Shown here piece by piece: positions 1 to 11,220 of a DNA stretch of 64,000 nt. The stretch spans positions 6,732,499 through 6,796,498 of the forward strand of contig JAQFVV010000012.1 in the NCBI GenBank assembly GCA_028023455.1, written 5' to 3'. The position numbers and the translations under genes are program-made. Within the stretch, counting starts at the first letter, position 1. Every line of letters begins with the position of its first letter. The notes beneath the pieces were generated by a model. It saw only the letters and a program-made list of their open reading frames with translations, did not search any database and was not told where the DNA came from. This stretch comes from Epiperipatus broadwayi (Eukaryota > Onychophora > Udeonychophora > Euonychophora > Peripatidae).

Positions 1-895
1 ATTTCATTTTTAATTTTTGATAAGAAGTTTTATTTTATATTCATATGTAAATACTTTTAAGTCAGGCTTTAACCTGTATCATATGCATCTTGAAATTTAT
101 AATAGACAAATAATATCTTTAATTGCCAATAGAGGGACCTCTCAAACCATGGCACAAGATAGCGATTTTTATAAAAATAAGTGTGATGTCTTATCATTAA
201 CCTAACTTTCCACTTATATAGACCAATCTGAAGCATCTTGATTTGGGAGTGTGAAGCTGTTATTCTCTCCACTGTTTAAGTCCGCTATTTTTATGCACTT
301 AATAAATAATTACAATTTTATATTCATAATAATCATGACATTGCATTATTTGAAAGCCATTAATTTATTCAGTATTTATATTTAGCCATTTTATCAGTTT
401 CAACATGTTTCATAATATTAAATATTTTGATTTTTCTTCTCTATTGCTAAAATTTCATTTTATATCACAGCTAATTTTAAAATTGTTTTATTATCCAATA
501 GTTAGAGCTTATGATTTTTTAATATGGTGACCTTTAAATAATTGTCACTGAAAACAATAAAAATCTCTTATTATATGATCACATAATTTTATTTGCTATA
601 TTAAAAAAAACTATTCAATATTGTATTTTATCATATTTTTCTATGGATGTATCATATATTAATTATTTCACACTGAAGAGATCAAAATGTGATAATTTTA
701 GAAAAAAATGAAAATTTTGTAAATATGTGTATTTTGTAATATTATTGTTAATGCATACAATTTTATTAATAAGATAGGAATTATTATGTCTGACATAATT
801 TGTCAAAGAAATAAAGATAAAAATGGTAAAATAGTGTATTAACTAGAAATTCTTTTGTCTTGCATAAATTTGCATGATATAAAATAACCATAAGG
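1..895. other. AT-rich stretch without recognisable gene
   Basis: Very AT-rich DNA with homopolymer runs and many stops in all frames. The short open frames near the left edge are chance frames. They show no motif and no codon bias. I see no repeat shared with the rest of the window. Confidence 0.6.
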
Positions 896-1262
896 ACTTG
901 AATACAGAATTTCAAACTCCTTTCAGCTATCCCCTCTATCTCATACAACCAATACCCATGACCGCATATATGTAAAATAAATAAATGCTCTCAAATATAC
1001 ATATTTTAACTGAATCAGCACTCATCAGTTGGATCAGATCATCATCTCTGACACACACATATAATCAGTGTTTGGTTTATATTAGGATATCCAATATTCA
1101 GACTTTAATGGACAGGCTTCAATCTACTCTACTCTCCAACTCTTCAGCCATTTATGTCATTGAAAACCTGATGATGGAATGCCCAAATCCCTTGTTGATG
1201 TCAATTATTGTCATGCCATGTTGATTTTATGTCACTCTGATTCCTCCTGTATAAGACCCCAT
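896..1262 (-). repeat. Hammerhead-bearing interspersed repeat, copy 1 (degenerate)
   Basis: Minus-strand copy of a ~400-bp dispersed repeat also seen near 1.3-1.9, 28.3, 30.3, 45.7-46.5, 59.1 and 62.5 kb. In ribozyme orientation it runs from a TATAC-type left end, through a 'caatgaaatggatggctgaa' segment and the hammerhead, to a tail ending in a tRNA-promoter-like B box. The ribozyme segment at 992-1032 keeps CCAA, CTGATGA and the first strand of stem II. The GAAA core has decayed, so this copy is probably inactive. I know no published family matching it. Confidence 0.75.
992..1032 (-). ncRNA. Decayed hammerhead ribozyme motif
   Basis: Reads CCAA-CTGATGA-GTGCT on the minus strand, but the second strand of stem II and the G of GAAA are substituted. 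It aligns base for base with better copies at 46333 and 62703. Likely non-functional. Confidence 0.55.
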
Positions 1263-1307
1263 TTGTTTAAATGCACAAAAAAGGGATGGGCAGGATACAG
1301 GCTGAAT

Positions 1308-1882
1308 CTGTAATATTTGATTGAATACAAGTATAATGCATACACTTTGAATTCTAGATGTAATACTAAGGGACTTCAACAAACTTTCAATCTCTCTTTA
1401 GCTATTCACTCTATCTCATATAACCAATACACATGACCACATACATGTGAAAAAGGTAAATGCTCTTTAATATTTATATTTTGTGTTAAAACAGTACTCA
1501 TAAGTTGGTCCAGATCATCTCCTACACACATATATAATCAGTGCTCAGTTTATAATAAGATAACAAGTGGATGACTAAAGAGTTGAATGGTGGAGTAAGA
1601 TTGAAGCCTATCCATCAAAGTTTGAAGATTTGCTATCTTAATATAAACTGAACACTGATTATATATGTGCATGTGTGTGGGAGATGATTTGGTCCAATTG
1701 ATGAGTGCTTGTTCAGCACAAAATATGTATATTGGAGAGCATTTCTCACATATGTGGTCATGTGTATTAGTTCTATGAGATAGAGCAGATAGATGAAGGG
1801 AGCATAAAAGTCTATGTCTTATGATTACATCTAGAGTTAAGTGTAAATTATACTTGTATTCAATCAAATATAATATAAATTA
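1308..1882. repeat. Inverted pair of hammerhead-bearing repeats
   Basis: Two copies of the same dispersed repeat lie head to head: a minus copy at about 1308-1558 and a plus copy at about 1560-1882. They meet near 1559 inside the element. The inverted symmetry includes the flanks (an AT-rich 'tgattgaatacaagtataat' type segment occurs at both outer ends, inverted). Each arm carries a ribozyme relic, a poor one at about 1469-1510 (-) and a better one at 1694-1735 (+). The same inverted arrangement recurs at 45.7-46.5 kb. Confidence 0.75.
1694..1735 (+). ncRNA. Hammerhead ribozyme motif, partly decayed
   Basis: Stem I CCAA/TTGG is intact. The core reads TTGATGA instead of CTGATGA, and AAAA instead of GAAA. 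Stem II GTGCT/AGCAC is intact. Stem III is TAT/GTA. The two core changes should abolish cleavage, but the paired stems are preserved. Confidence 0.6.
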
Positions 1883-2289
1883 ATAACTTGATACATTTTA
1901 GATTCTGTGCAATTTAGTACAATAATAAAAATTATGAACTTAAAAACTGAAGGTTCCTGTACTAATTTTTTCAGTTAACAAAATAAAAAAATATTGATCA
2001 CTTGAATGGAATTATTTTGCTTAGCTTTTGTTTAATACTTGAATGTTAACTGACCTTCCAAGTAGTTGATTATATAATTTTAATTGCTTTAATTTTTCTA
2101 ATAAATGAAAAAAATTTTTTTTATTTTCTCAGAACTTTATTTTCTTATATAATATTTACAAAGACTACTGATACTATGAATGCATTACTTTTGTCCTTAA
2201 ATATAACAGATCTTTTTTAAAAAAAAAATAAAGCTATTTGAATATAATATCTTATTTTTATATTTCCCTAAAGTGTACTTCCTTATATA

Positions 2290-2722
2290 AAATAATATGT
2301 AAAAAAAAAAATAATGCTTTTATATAAACAGTACTAGCCAACTAAAAAGTATTAAAATAACTAAATAATCTGAGTAAAAAGTAGGAAAAAAAAATCTCAG
2401 TTAATTTGCCATTTTTGTGAAAAAATATCAGAGATCTTAAGAATCTATCTTGTTATAAAACTATTGGAAATTGCAGGAATATTGGTATTTCATAAAAGCA
2501 TTTGAGATCTTTTTGATTTTTGTGATTTATTTGAGCCTCAAATACCCTTTTGAAATGACAATATTCTTAAGAACTCTGATATTTTTCAAGAATGGCAAAT
2601 TAACTGAGAATCAGTTTTTTCCTACTTTTTAGCCAGATTATTTTATTTTTCTACTTTTTAGTTAGCTTGTACTTTTACATAAAAGCATTTTTTAAAAAAA
2701 TACAAAATCCATATTATTTGTT
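2290..2722. repeat. Palindromic (fold-back) element
   Basis: Two ~190-bp arms are inverted copies of each other. The left arm begins near 2313 with AATGCTTTTATATAAA and the right arm ends near 2689 with its complement. 'Ctaactaaaaagta' and 'tcagttaatttgccatt' blocks are matched in both arms. The centre is near 2500. It has no coding capacity. The whole unit would fold into one long hairpin, as in fold-back MITEs. Confidence 0.75.
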
Positions 2723-3380
2723 AAAACTAACAAAAACATCAGCCAGAGCAAATTTCAAAAATGTGGACAGATAGTTATATACACAGACACAGTTAGTTAA
2801 TAAAAAATCATATAAAAAGAGACACTTAACCTACCATCTAATTTTTGACATAATCACGATTTGATTTGCATGTCTGTGTGTATGTATGGAGTTCTTTGAG
2901 CAGTGTTGTTTTAAATTTTCTTTTAAAATTATTTTTCATTGTGAATTATTGATGTCTTTTCAAATTTCAGTCTATAAAGTAAATATCACTGTTGTATTAC
3001 CATTTTTATTCTCAATCAACCTGGTAGCTGAAATAAATAAAGTTTTTTAAATTTAGTATAAAAAACTTTAAACAATATTTTAACAAAAACTACCTCCCTT
3101 CTAGTGCCATATATTATAAGCTCAAATAAACACTCATAATGAAGTATAATCCTCAGACCAGTTTCTGCTTCTGGCTTCCTCAGTGAGATGCTGGGATATT
3201 CAAGCATTAGATTTAAAATACCATTATATAACATTTGTAATACAAGCTTGTTAAATTAGATCATGTGATATATGACTTGATTTCTTTGTAAGCTATTTCT
3301 TTTTAGCGAATAAAAACTGTTTCTGGTTGTAATAAACTTTCTACGAGTTTTCTTTGTCTTTTTAAAAATAAAGTGTTTTT
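2723..3380. other. AT-rich spacer with a weak repeat fragment
   Basis: No gene. At about 3150-3215 there is a short GC-richer fragment (cagaccagtttctgcttc) that recalls parts of the MITE family at 6.1 and 43.1 kb. It is too short to classify. Confidence 0.4.
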
Positions 3381-3488
3381 TTTTCTCATATGTCATAGCA
3401 CCAACCGGGACGTGAACCCACAACCATCTGCAACCAACTACTTGTTTGCAAGGTGGTTGTGATGATCTCTCGGCTAACAATGCTTGAC
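3381..3488 (-). mobile_element. Short tRNA-derived SINE with 15-bp target duplication
   Basis: On the minus strand this reads TCAAGCATTGTTAGCCGAGA, then the bases around 'gcaagtagttgg', then a B-box-like GTGGGTTCACGTCCCGG and 'tgctatgacatatg', ending in an A run. It is flanked by identical 15-bp duplications, AAATAAAGTGTTTTT, at 3366-3380 and 3489-3503, which proves insertion by retroposition. Similar copies lie at 4683, 6829, 61346 and 63730. The whole SINE is only about 105 bp, little more than a tRNA head plus an A tail. Confidence 0.85.
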
Positions 3489-3503
3489 AAATAAAGTGTT
3501 TTT

Positions 3504-4059
3504 AAAGACAATCTTCTATTAGTGATGAAGTTTTTGGTTTAAAAATAAACTTTTTACAAAAAAATTGCATCATAATTATTAATTGTAAACTAGTATTTTT
3601 TCTTTATAAATCTACAATATTCAGTAATTTGGTCTCAAATAAAACATTCAGCCAATTAGAAATTATCCACCTCCTTCATCAATTTATCATAACAATAGTT
3701 TACTATCAATTGTGCAAAAAGGTTCATAAAATGTTGACTTCTTCAGGTTTTTATTAACTATGCTAAAATTGTAGCAGCAGGAAAAGAGAAGCTGCAAACT
3801 ATCATAAACTGTGATATAATATTATAGATAGGCTTAAACAACATAGAAAAGATAGTGATCGCACTATCATCGTAATGTCTAAAATATAAAAAATCTGAGT
3901 GTATGCATCAGATAGTTTATAAAACTGATTAACTTATTGCAGACATATCTAGTGATATATATATAAGTGACAAGTCAATTTAAATTACAATATAGTTTTA
4001 CATTTTTATTTATTGTGCCAGTAAAAAAAAAAAAAAATATTAAATGCTTTTATTTATCA
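3504..4059. other. AT-rich spacer
   Basis: No open frame of note and no repeat recognised. It contains the usual A/T homopolymers. Confidence 0.5.
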
Positions 4060-4305
4060 TGCTCTAAAAAAACAAAACAAAAAAATTGATTCTTCAATCA
4101 CAATTGGGATTTTTATAACTTGAAATAAAAGCATGGGGGCCAGAAATTAATTAAGTCAATCATTATTTTTCATAATAAGGGATTGGTTTAATTAATTTCT
4201 GGACCCCTCCCCCCCCCCCAGCATGCACACACACTTTTATTTCAAGTTAAATTTAAAAACCCCAAATGTGGTTGAAGAAACAATTATTTTTTGCCTTTTT
4301 AGTGT
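4060..4305. repeat. Palindromic hairpin element with C-tract loop side
   Basis: The left arm at about 4079-4160 ('ttcaatcacaattggg', 'acttgaaataaaagcatg', 'ccagaaattaatt') is matched inverted by the right arm at about 4190-4290. The right arm holds a C run and a short CA tract near 4210-4232, so that side has expanded. No coding capacity. Confidence 0.7.
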
Positions 4306-4682
4306 ACAATAATTAAAACCATATAATATAAAAATAAATTATCTCTTTATTTTTAATGAAAAAATATATATATTTAATGTAGTGTGAAAAAAAAAAAATC
4401 TGAAGATAAAAATTATGACTTACATAATACTTAAAATATTTTGTTAAAGTTACAAGCTGTGGACTTGAAATCAAGTGCCATTTTATTTATTGAGTAAGAT
4501 TTATTATAATATATAGAAAATATATTCCAAAAGTCTTCATTTTTATTAATAGCTAAACCATAAATTTGACATTTTAAATATATAAGAAGTGTACATGCTT
4601 TTTTTGTGTAAAATATTATTTAATTAGTTTAAGAAAGTATCCAAACATAGGAGAAATATTTTTATCAACTAACAAACATTTG

Positions 4683-4793
4683 TCAAACATTGGTGTTTGA
4701 GAGTCAGCTGACATCTGCTTCACAGGCAGTTGTCCCGGGTTAGCGGGTTCGCTTCCCGGCTGATGCTATGACACATCAGAAAAAAAAAACAAA
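4683..4793 (+). mobile_element. tRNA-derived SINE with target duplication
   Basis: Plus-strand copy of the ~100-bp SINE. It has a tRNA-like head with B box GCGGGTTCGCTTCCCGG, then 'tgatgctatgacacatcag' and an A run. Flanking 11-bp duplications ACAAACATTTG (4672-4682) and ACAAATATTTG (4794-4804) differ at one base. The A-box half is more diverged than in the 61.3-kb copy. Confidence 0.8.
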
Positions 4794-4804
4794 ACAAATA
4801 TTTG

Positions 4805-6140
4805 CAGACACTTTACTATAGTAGCAAAAGATATGTAATATAAAGAAGGCCTCAAGCCATTTTGAAGCTTTCTACAAATAAGATGCTGGACTGAAAATAT
4901 ATAAAAATTTGTCTGGATTAATCATCTGCATCTATTGTTTATTTCTGTGGTTTACTTTTTTATTTTTTTTCTTGATTAAAGATATAGTTTATTGGGATAC
5001 ATTATTTTCTCACATCAAATATTCAATGTTTTAAGTTAAATTAAATACTTTTATTTTTATCAGCACAAACTTTATTTCAACCTCACCATATCATAATCAA
5101 TCCCTAGCACAGAAATAGGGGGATCTCACTTTCTTCATATAGAAATCTAAGCAAGAATAGCTCTATTCTTAATAATTGATCAGGGAGTGAAATGGTCAGA
5201 CTTATTTTAATTTCTTAACACAGCAACAATATCATAGAAAATATTGCTAAAATTATTTTTATAAAGATATTTATATTCATTATTAATAATTATTCTCAAA
5301 TTGATTTTAATTTTTTTTTAATGAAGGGGAAAATTGAAGAAAATAATCCATTACCACTTAGAAACTAATCAAACTATGGTGATTAACTTGATAACTTTTC
5401 TTTTGACTAAGTTCTTTTTTCTTTTCAAATATTAATAATAAAACATTGAGAAAATTCAATTTAATATTAAAGTACCATTTTTATGTATACATTTTCCATA
5501 TAACTTTTATAAATTTGATTATTTCTGTCAAATCTGTGTTATTAAAAAAGAGAAAGCGAGATTGTCTAAATGTGAGATACTAGAGTGAAATTATTGAAGA
5601 CATGTAACAAATTAAAACTTCATCATGTCATAAAAAATAAGATTTTATCATTTATATTTAAAAATCACTTTGAAATTTTTTGATAGTTATCTTTGTGTGT
5701 ATATTTGAGTGAATGTATATATGTGTGTGTGCGCGTGCGTGCGAGTGTTATTACACTTCGATTTACAAGTATCAAACTTTTTCCAGTCACATTTATATAT
5801 TGGTTGAAAGGCTAATTCTTACATTGATTATGCCATTTGCTTACAACCTGGGAGCTGATGTTAAGTATTATTTATATCAGATAAACAATCTTCATGAGCC
5901 AATCTTTCATCCAAAAATTATATGCCAGCTAAGCAATGATAATTTACATAATTAATTATCTATAAAGCATATCTTTGGCATAGCCTGTATTTATTCAAAC
6001 TAAATATTAAAAAACTTCTATGAGAGTTTTTTTGCATTATAAAGTTAATGTTTATATTATAGTTCAATTGGTCAAAAACCTTAAATTGGAGTTGGATATT
6101 TTTGTTGTGATCATCTTATATTTAAATTACTTTAAAATAG
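4805..6140. other. AT-rich spacer with a GT microsatellite
   Basis: No gene recognised. A TG/CG-rich simple repeat lies at about 5716-5750. The open frame over it is simple-sequence derived. Confidence 0.5.
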
Positions 6141-6560
6141 GCAAAACTCTCTCCATACAGTAGTGCCACTCTAAGCAAGACAGAGTATTCAATGGATGCC
6201 AGAAGGCTTATGCATAAAATCCCTATCTAGTGCCTATTCATCCAATATCCCCAAACTAGTTTCTGGCTTATGACCTTTGTCAGTGAGGAGCCTTGGATCT
6301 GAGAGCACTGCACCTAGATCTTAGGAACTACTGCAACCCTCCAGCAGCCACCTTTTAACTCTACATAACTACAAAACTATGAGAATAAAATTGAAAACAC
6401 ACATATATTTTCAATCTAAGCTCAGTAGCTTATATAGTCATATGGATCTGAACTCAGTTCAGCACCCATACATTTTGGTATCTTTGGCTCTTTTACAACC
6501 ATAGCAACCTCCTTCCTATAAGGCAGGATTGGAAGATAGTGATCATGTGATGTTTTACGG
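6141..6560 (+). mobile_element. Interspersed MITE-like repeat (family X), copy 1
   Basis: About 420 bp, beginning near GGCAAAACTCTC and ending in 'gatcatgtgatgttttacgg'. The family recurs at 9777-9985 (minus, partial), about 43100-43500, and as an inverted pair at 43491-44025. Copies share blocks such as 'cactgcacctagatcttagg' and 'ctgaactcagttcagcac'. In the inverted pair the outer ends are inverted repeats, suggesting a DNA-transposon derivative. No coding capacity is seen. Confidence 0.7.
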
Positions 6561-6828
6561 TTTAAATTACTTTACATGTCGTTTTATTGATGTATGTGAA
6601 ATAAAATTATCTATTATCTACTTTTACTATTATGTATGTGTTAGTTTTCATTTAATTAATGGAATTTGATGACAACATCATATTTTAGCTTAATTATTCA
6701 TCTTTCATTAAAAATAACTATCAATTTGAAATCATTCATTTCTAAAAAGCTTTACAAAAATCTTTTCTTTAATTTGTCATTAATCCATAAAAATCCAATG
6801 TGACAATAATTTTATTTAAATCTTAGCA

Positions 6829-6926
6829 AAGCATTGGTGGCCAAGTGGTCAGCACAGCTGCCTTACAAGCAGTTGTCCTGCAGGTTTGCTTCCTGGCAAA
6901 TGCTTTGACGCTTGAAAAAAAAAATT
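6829..6926 (+). mobile_element. tRNA-derived SINE copy
   Basis: AGCATTGGTGGCCAAGTGGT (A-box-like), 'ccttacaagcagttgtcc', a diverged B box GGTTTGCTTCC, then 'aaatgctttgacgcttg' and an A run. Same family as 3381 and 61346. No clear target duplication was found by eye. Confidence 0.75.
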
Positions 6927-9540
6927 ATTGGGATCCAAAAAAATTCTAATTCAGTTAAATTGTTCAATTGAATTGTTATAATTAAAGTTTTAAAGTGTCA
7001 TGAAAATAATTTTAATATTTAATATAAAAAATTCATCTGTTGAATCTGTCATTTTTAAATTCCCAAAACACACTATACAAATGAGATATGTTAAATATAA
7101 GCTTTCCAGATCAGATAAAGATAACACTCTGATTACTAATCTGCAAATAGTTTCACTGTATAAAAAAAATATGTTGGAATCCAATAAACAAAAAAATTGA
7201 CATTAACAAAAGTTATCAGATGGTTGGAGTTAAAAACCACTACTTGATTTTCCAATGGATACATTTTTTTTTTGGTGCCATGTTGCAAAAGAGTGAAACC
7301 GATCTATAACCATATGCAAAACACAGCAGGAAAACTTTCTTGCATCTACATTAGCCAGTCTGAAATCATTTATAGTTTTATACTATATTTTGATACCAAT
7401 TTACTAATAAAATATTTAAATATATATATTTGATGATGAAATGTTAATAAATAAGTGAAGAGTGAGCACAATTATATGAGGAAAATCCAATTTTAGATTT
7501 AGTAAAGATTACTTCTTAATGTATTAAGCTTTTTATGTCAGTAATTACACAGTAGAATAAAGTAATAAAAAACAAACTCACAAATTAAAAAAAAATTCAC
7601 TGCAGAAGAAAATCTTTCTAAAAGGGGTATACTTTTTTTTTTCATATTGACCTAATGTGGATTTTAAAATATGTCTTGGCAAATAACTCACATTGTTTAA
7701 TTATTTGGCTGATACATATATATGTTAAGTGTTGTATTGAAAAGCAAATACCATACTTATTGACTGCAAGAAGAATTTTGTGAAAGAATATTGTAATCAA
7801 GAATGCAATAATAAAAAATGTTTGTTTGCTATCGATAAATTATTATAAAAAGTAAATATTATATAAAAGGACTGTTTTTAAATTAAATTGCCATAAATTT
7901 TGAACAAAATATCTAATCATGAACACAAACTTATATTTATGTCTGTGTTATGATTACAAAGAAGTTTTTTTTTAATTACGGTTTTTTATGGTTAGTAAAT
8001 ATGAAAATTAAAAAGATTAAGACTGTTTTTAATAAAAATGAATCTATAATAATGTGTGTTGAGATTAATAAAATTAGAAAGGAAAAATGAATTTGGTTCC
8101 AAAATACTATCAATTATGTTATTGTAAAAAAAACTTTACTTTGAAATGAGTAATAAAAAACCATGAATTGACTCAGGTCCACAATGGTATGATGTTTAAT
8201 CAATAGTGGAAAATTTCATTATATTACATTCATTTATAAACAATGTATTAATTTCATCCATTAATTCCCATTATCCTAATAATTAGTTTCTTCTTACTAA
8301 AAAAGCTAGATGACCATTTTATAACAATATTAGATATTAATTAGATTGACTAATGACCATATTCGTAAAGAGTTATGAATTTGCAAATCAGTTTTCAATT
8401 GCCTAAAATAACTTCTTGTTACATTCTAAATTTGAACTCAATGTCATGATAAGATAATAATTACTGTATCAAGCATGCTTCGTTTATATATATATAAATG
8501 ATGGCGTCATGACAAACAAATTAATTGATGGAACAATTCCACTCTGAATTGAAAATCCAGATCGAACCACTGCGTCATAAAGAATTATATATGTGAGGGT
8601 ATGTGTGAGCATAAGTAAATCTTATTCACATAATAAAGAGAAAATGAATAATTGATAAATTATCGTACTTTTCTACTAAGTATCAAGAATAAAAGTTCTA
8701 ATTTAAAACAAAAAAAATAGCAAAAATCTTGATGAATCATTAGGGGAAATGAAAGCTTCAATAGAGCATACTGGGAAAGTGAGGTTCTGAAACAAATCTC
8801 AATTGATAATATCATATGTGATAAAACTGGCATAATTGATCATTCATTTATTTAAAATATTAAACACTTAATCTTTTTATTTTTGACAAATAAATTAATT
8901 ATGGTTTACGGTTAGGATCATGGTTATTATTTTTTTTTTCTAGGCATACTTAAAAATAGTCCGCATTATAAGAACTAATTTTCCGTCATGCCAAGGAAGA
9001 ATTACCTCAACTTAAAAAATAATTAAAAACCCCGTATAGGATATGTTTAATTAATATTTATTGTCTAATATTATGTAGAAAAACACTTAACTTTTTCTTA
9101 GAATCGGTACACATCTTGTGTTGCTAATTTATCATTCTCATGTTGAGTTAAAGAAAAATGAACAACATTCTTACTTTATTTAATTTCAAACAAATTAATC
9201 ATATCTTAAATTCATTTTCATAAAATGTTACTATGTATACTTGCATTTGTTAATAAAGAAAAATTGTTAATATTATTGTTTTTGTATTTGTAGAAAGGCA
9301 ATAAGATAAATCCCAAAAGATCGCTGGAATAAAATTCTTAATGCTAAAAGTTTCTTTTGCTCATTAATCTTAATGGCTGATGAAGTGTTCTAAAAATATG
9401 TGTTATAAAAATAGGTCATCAAATATTCATATTAGAATAAGAACAAATTATACGCTAACCATCAAGTTTATATATATAATTCTCAAAAAGTGTGTATACA
9501 TATTTTGTTTGCTAATGATGTTACATATACCATCATCATC
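6927..9540. other. Long AT-rich region without recognised genes
   Basis: Two overlapping opposite-strand open frames near 7000-7200 are low-complexity and lack any motif. The remainder is AT-rich with short simple repeats. I see no element shared with other parts of the window. Confidence 0.5.
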
Positions 9541-9569
9541 ATAAAACTTTTTCAATAATTTTCATTCTA

Positions 9570-9690
9570 TTTAAGCATAATGATAGAGTGTCGAATTATG
9601 GATATAAGATCCTCAGATCGATTCCAGTTGTGGGCCTTTTACCACTTGAACTTCTTATGAACTCCCCACCAGTAAAGATTGTTTTTTTAA
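9570..9690 (+). repeat. tRNA-like short repeat (second SINE-like family), copy 1
   Basis: Contains 'aatgatagagtgtcgaatta' (A-box-like) and, about 35 bases on, CAGATCGATTCCAG (B-box-like), then 'cttcttatgaactc' and 'agtaaag'. A second copy lies at 16866-16985 with the same order. Both have an ATC-rich simple repeat just upstream. It is probably a SINE, but boundaries and target duplications are not clear. Confidence 0.5.
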
Positions 9691-9776
9691 TGATTATGAT
9701 TATTGAATGGTTGATGATTAATTTTTGAAAAGTGTATAAGATAAAACAACTGCGTAGTGTTCACCAAACCACTAAA

Positions 9777-9985
9777 CATTACATAATCACCTAAAGTTTA
9801 GGTGCAGTGCTCTCAGATCCAAGAATCCTCACTGACAAAAGCCACAAGCTAGAAACTAGTCTGGGAATGTTGGATGAATAGGCACTAGATATGGATTTTA
9901 TGCACAAGCCTTCTGGCATCCATTGGTTACTCTGGCTTGCACTGAGTGGCACTACTGTATGAAGAGTTTCGCCTGTTTTAGCAAC
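9777..9985 (-). mobile_element. Family X MITE-like repeat, partial copy
   Basis: Minus-strand copy of the first half of the repeat at 6141: the 'aggtgcagtgctctcagatc' block, 'gatgaataggcactagatat' and the terminal GAGTTTCGCCTG. The second half is missing. The open frame across it is incidental. Confidence 0.7.
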
Positions 9986-10547
9986 TATCAACATATATAA
10001 TTTTTTTGAAGTAACTTAATGAAAGTTAATGTAGACCTTAAAATTGCATTGTCCATTTTGTCTCAGAAAATTGAAAGTGTATATAAATTCAAAATTTATT
10101 CTTTAATATATCCAAATTATTTTACAAATGAAAGTCAGTAAATAATTTTCCAAATGTATTTATTTTTAGATGTAATCTTTAATGATATTGAAACATTTTA
10201 CCAAAGCTCTAAATTAGTAGCAGACAAATCTTTTCATTTAGATACCATCTCTATTTCAACTTCTGAGAGACACATTCATTTCTGAATAGGACAGTTCAAT
10301 TATGAATAACATGGCGCACTAAATATTTTTACTTTACACAGGGAATACTTCTTTAAGAACATTGCTTTATAGCACATCCAAGATAAAGGACTTTTATTTT
10401 TTGTTAAACTAGGTATTGTTTTAAATTTCAATATAATGCTATTGTAATTTATTATATATTTTCTTTTATTTATCTATTTCTTACAAAAATGCATAACATT
10501 GTTTTAATAAGACAGTTCTTAAATACAATCATTTTATTTTAAAACCA

Positions 10548-11051
10548 TCAAAGAATAGATGCAAATATTTCATTATGTAAACTATGATGAATTAAAGCAT
10601 GATGTTTGCAATTGGATATATTGAAATCACCAACAAATATAGTTGAATAAGAATTCGAAGACAAAAGGGAATTAATTTTATTAAATGTAGAATGAGCAAA
10701 GAGGAACTCACTCTTAACATATAAATAAATGATATTCAGAGTAAAACTTCCAAATATAATATTGATCATCAAAAAATTATGATCTAACTGCATAATTCTG
10801 ATATCATTATAAGCAAAATGCTTACTGACAAGCAATGTCACAACAAATGAAGCAGATATATTAGGAACATAATAAAATGAACTAAGATTTTGCACTAAAT
10901 CATGAATTCGATAACTGGAATGATAATGTAGCTTTGTCTCTCCGAAGCAAGCAATATGAAAATTACATTTCTGAAGCCAATGCATTATAGCATAAACTCT
11001 AGAAATAGAATTCAAACCTCTAACATTAACAGCAGTAACATAAAGCAACAT
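10548..11051 (-). pseudogene. LINE ORF2, apurinic-type endonuclease fragment
   Basis: 167 residues forming the N-terminal part of a LINE APE endonuclease, which nicks the target DNA. Visible motifs are NVRGLNS near residue 9 (metal-binding Asn), the GETKL segment near residue 37 (catalytic Glu), and IFVGDFNIS near residue 138 (Asp and Asn of the GDFN motif). The domain ends soon after, before the SxxDH-type motif and the RT. The catalytic residues seen are conserved, so loss came from truncation rather than point decay. Confidence 0.8.
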
Positions 11052-11220
11052 AATAATAAAAATGTATAAATGAGAAAATATTAATGCAAATCATTTGTGA
11101 AGAATTCAGATGAAAGATTAATTTGTGAATTGGGATCAAAAGTATGAGATATTGGAGATGAAGGACCGTTATTTAAAGTAAAAATAGAATCATTTTGAGG
11201 AGAAAGTGACAGCGAAAGAG

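Noticed and set aside
5713-5955. 80-codon frame starting MYICVCARACEC
   Set aside because: The cysteine-rich start is the translation of a TG/CG simple repeat, not a real Cys-rich peptide.
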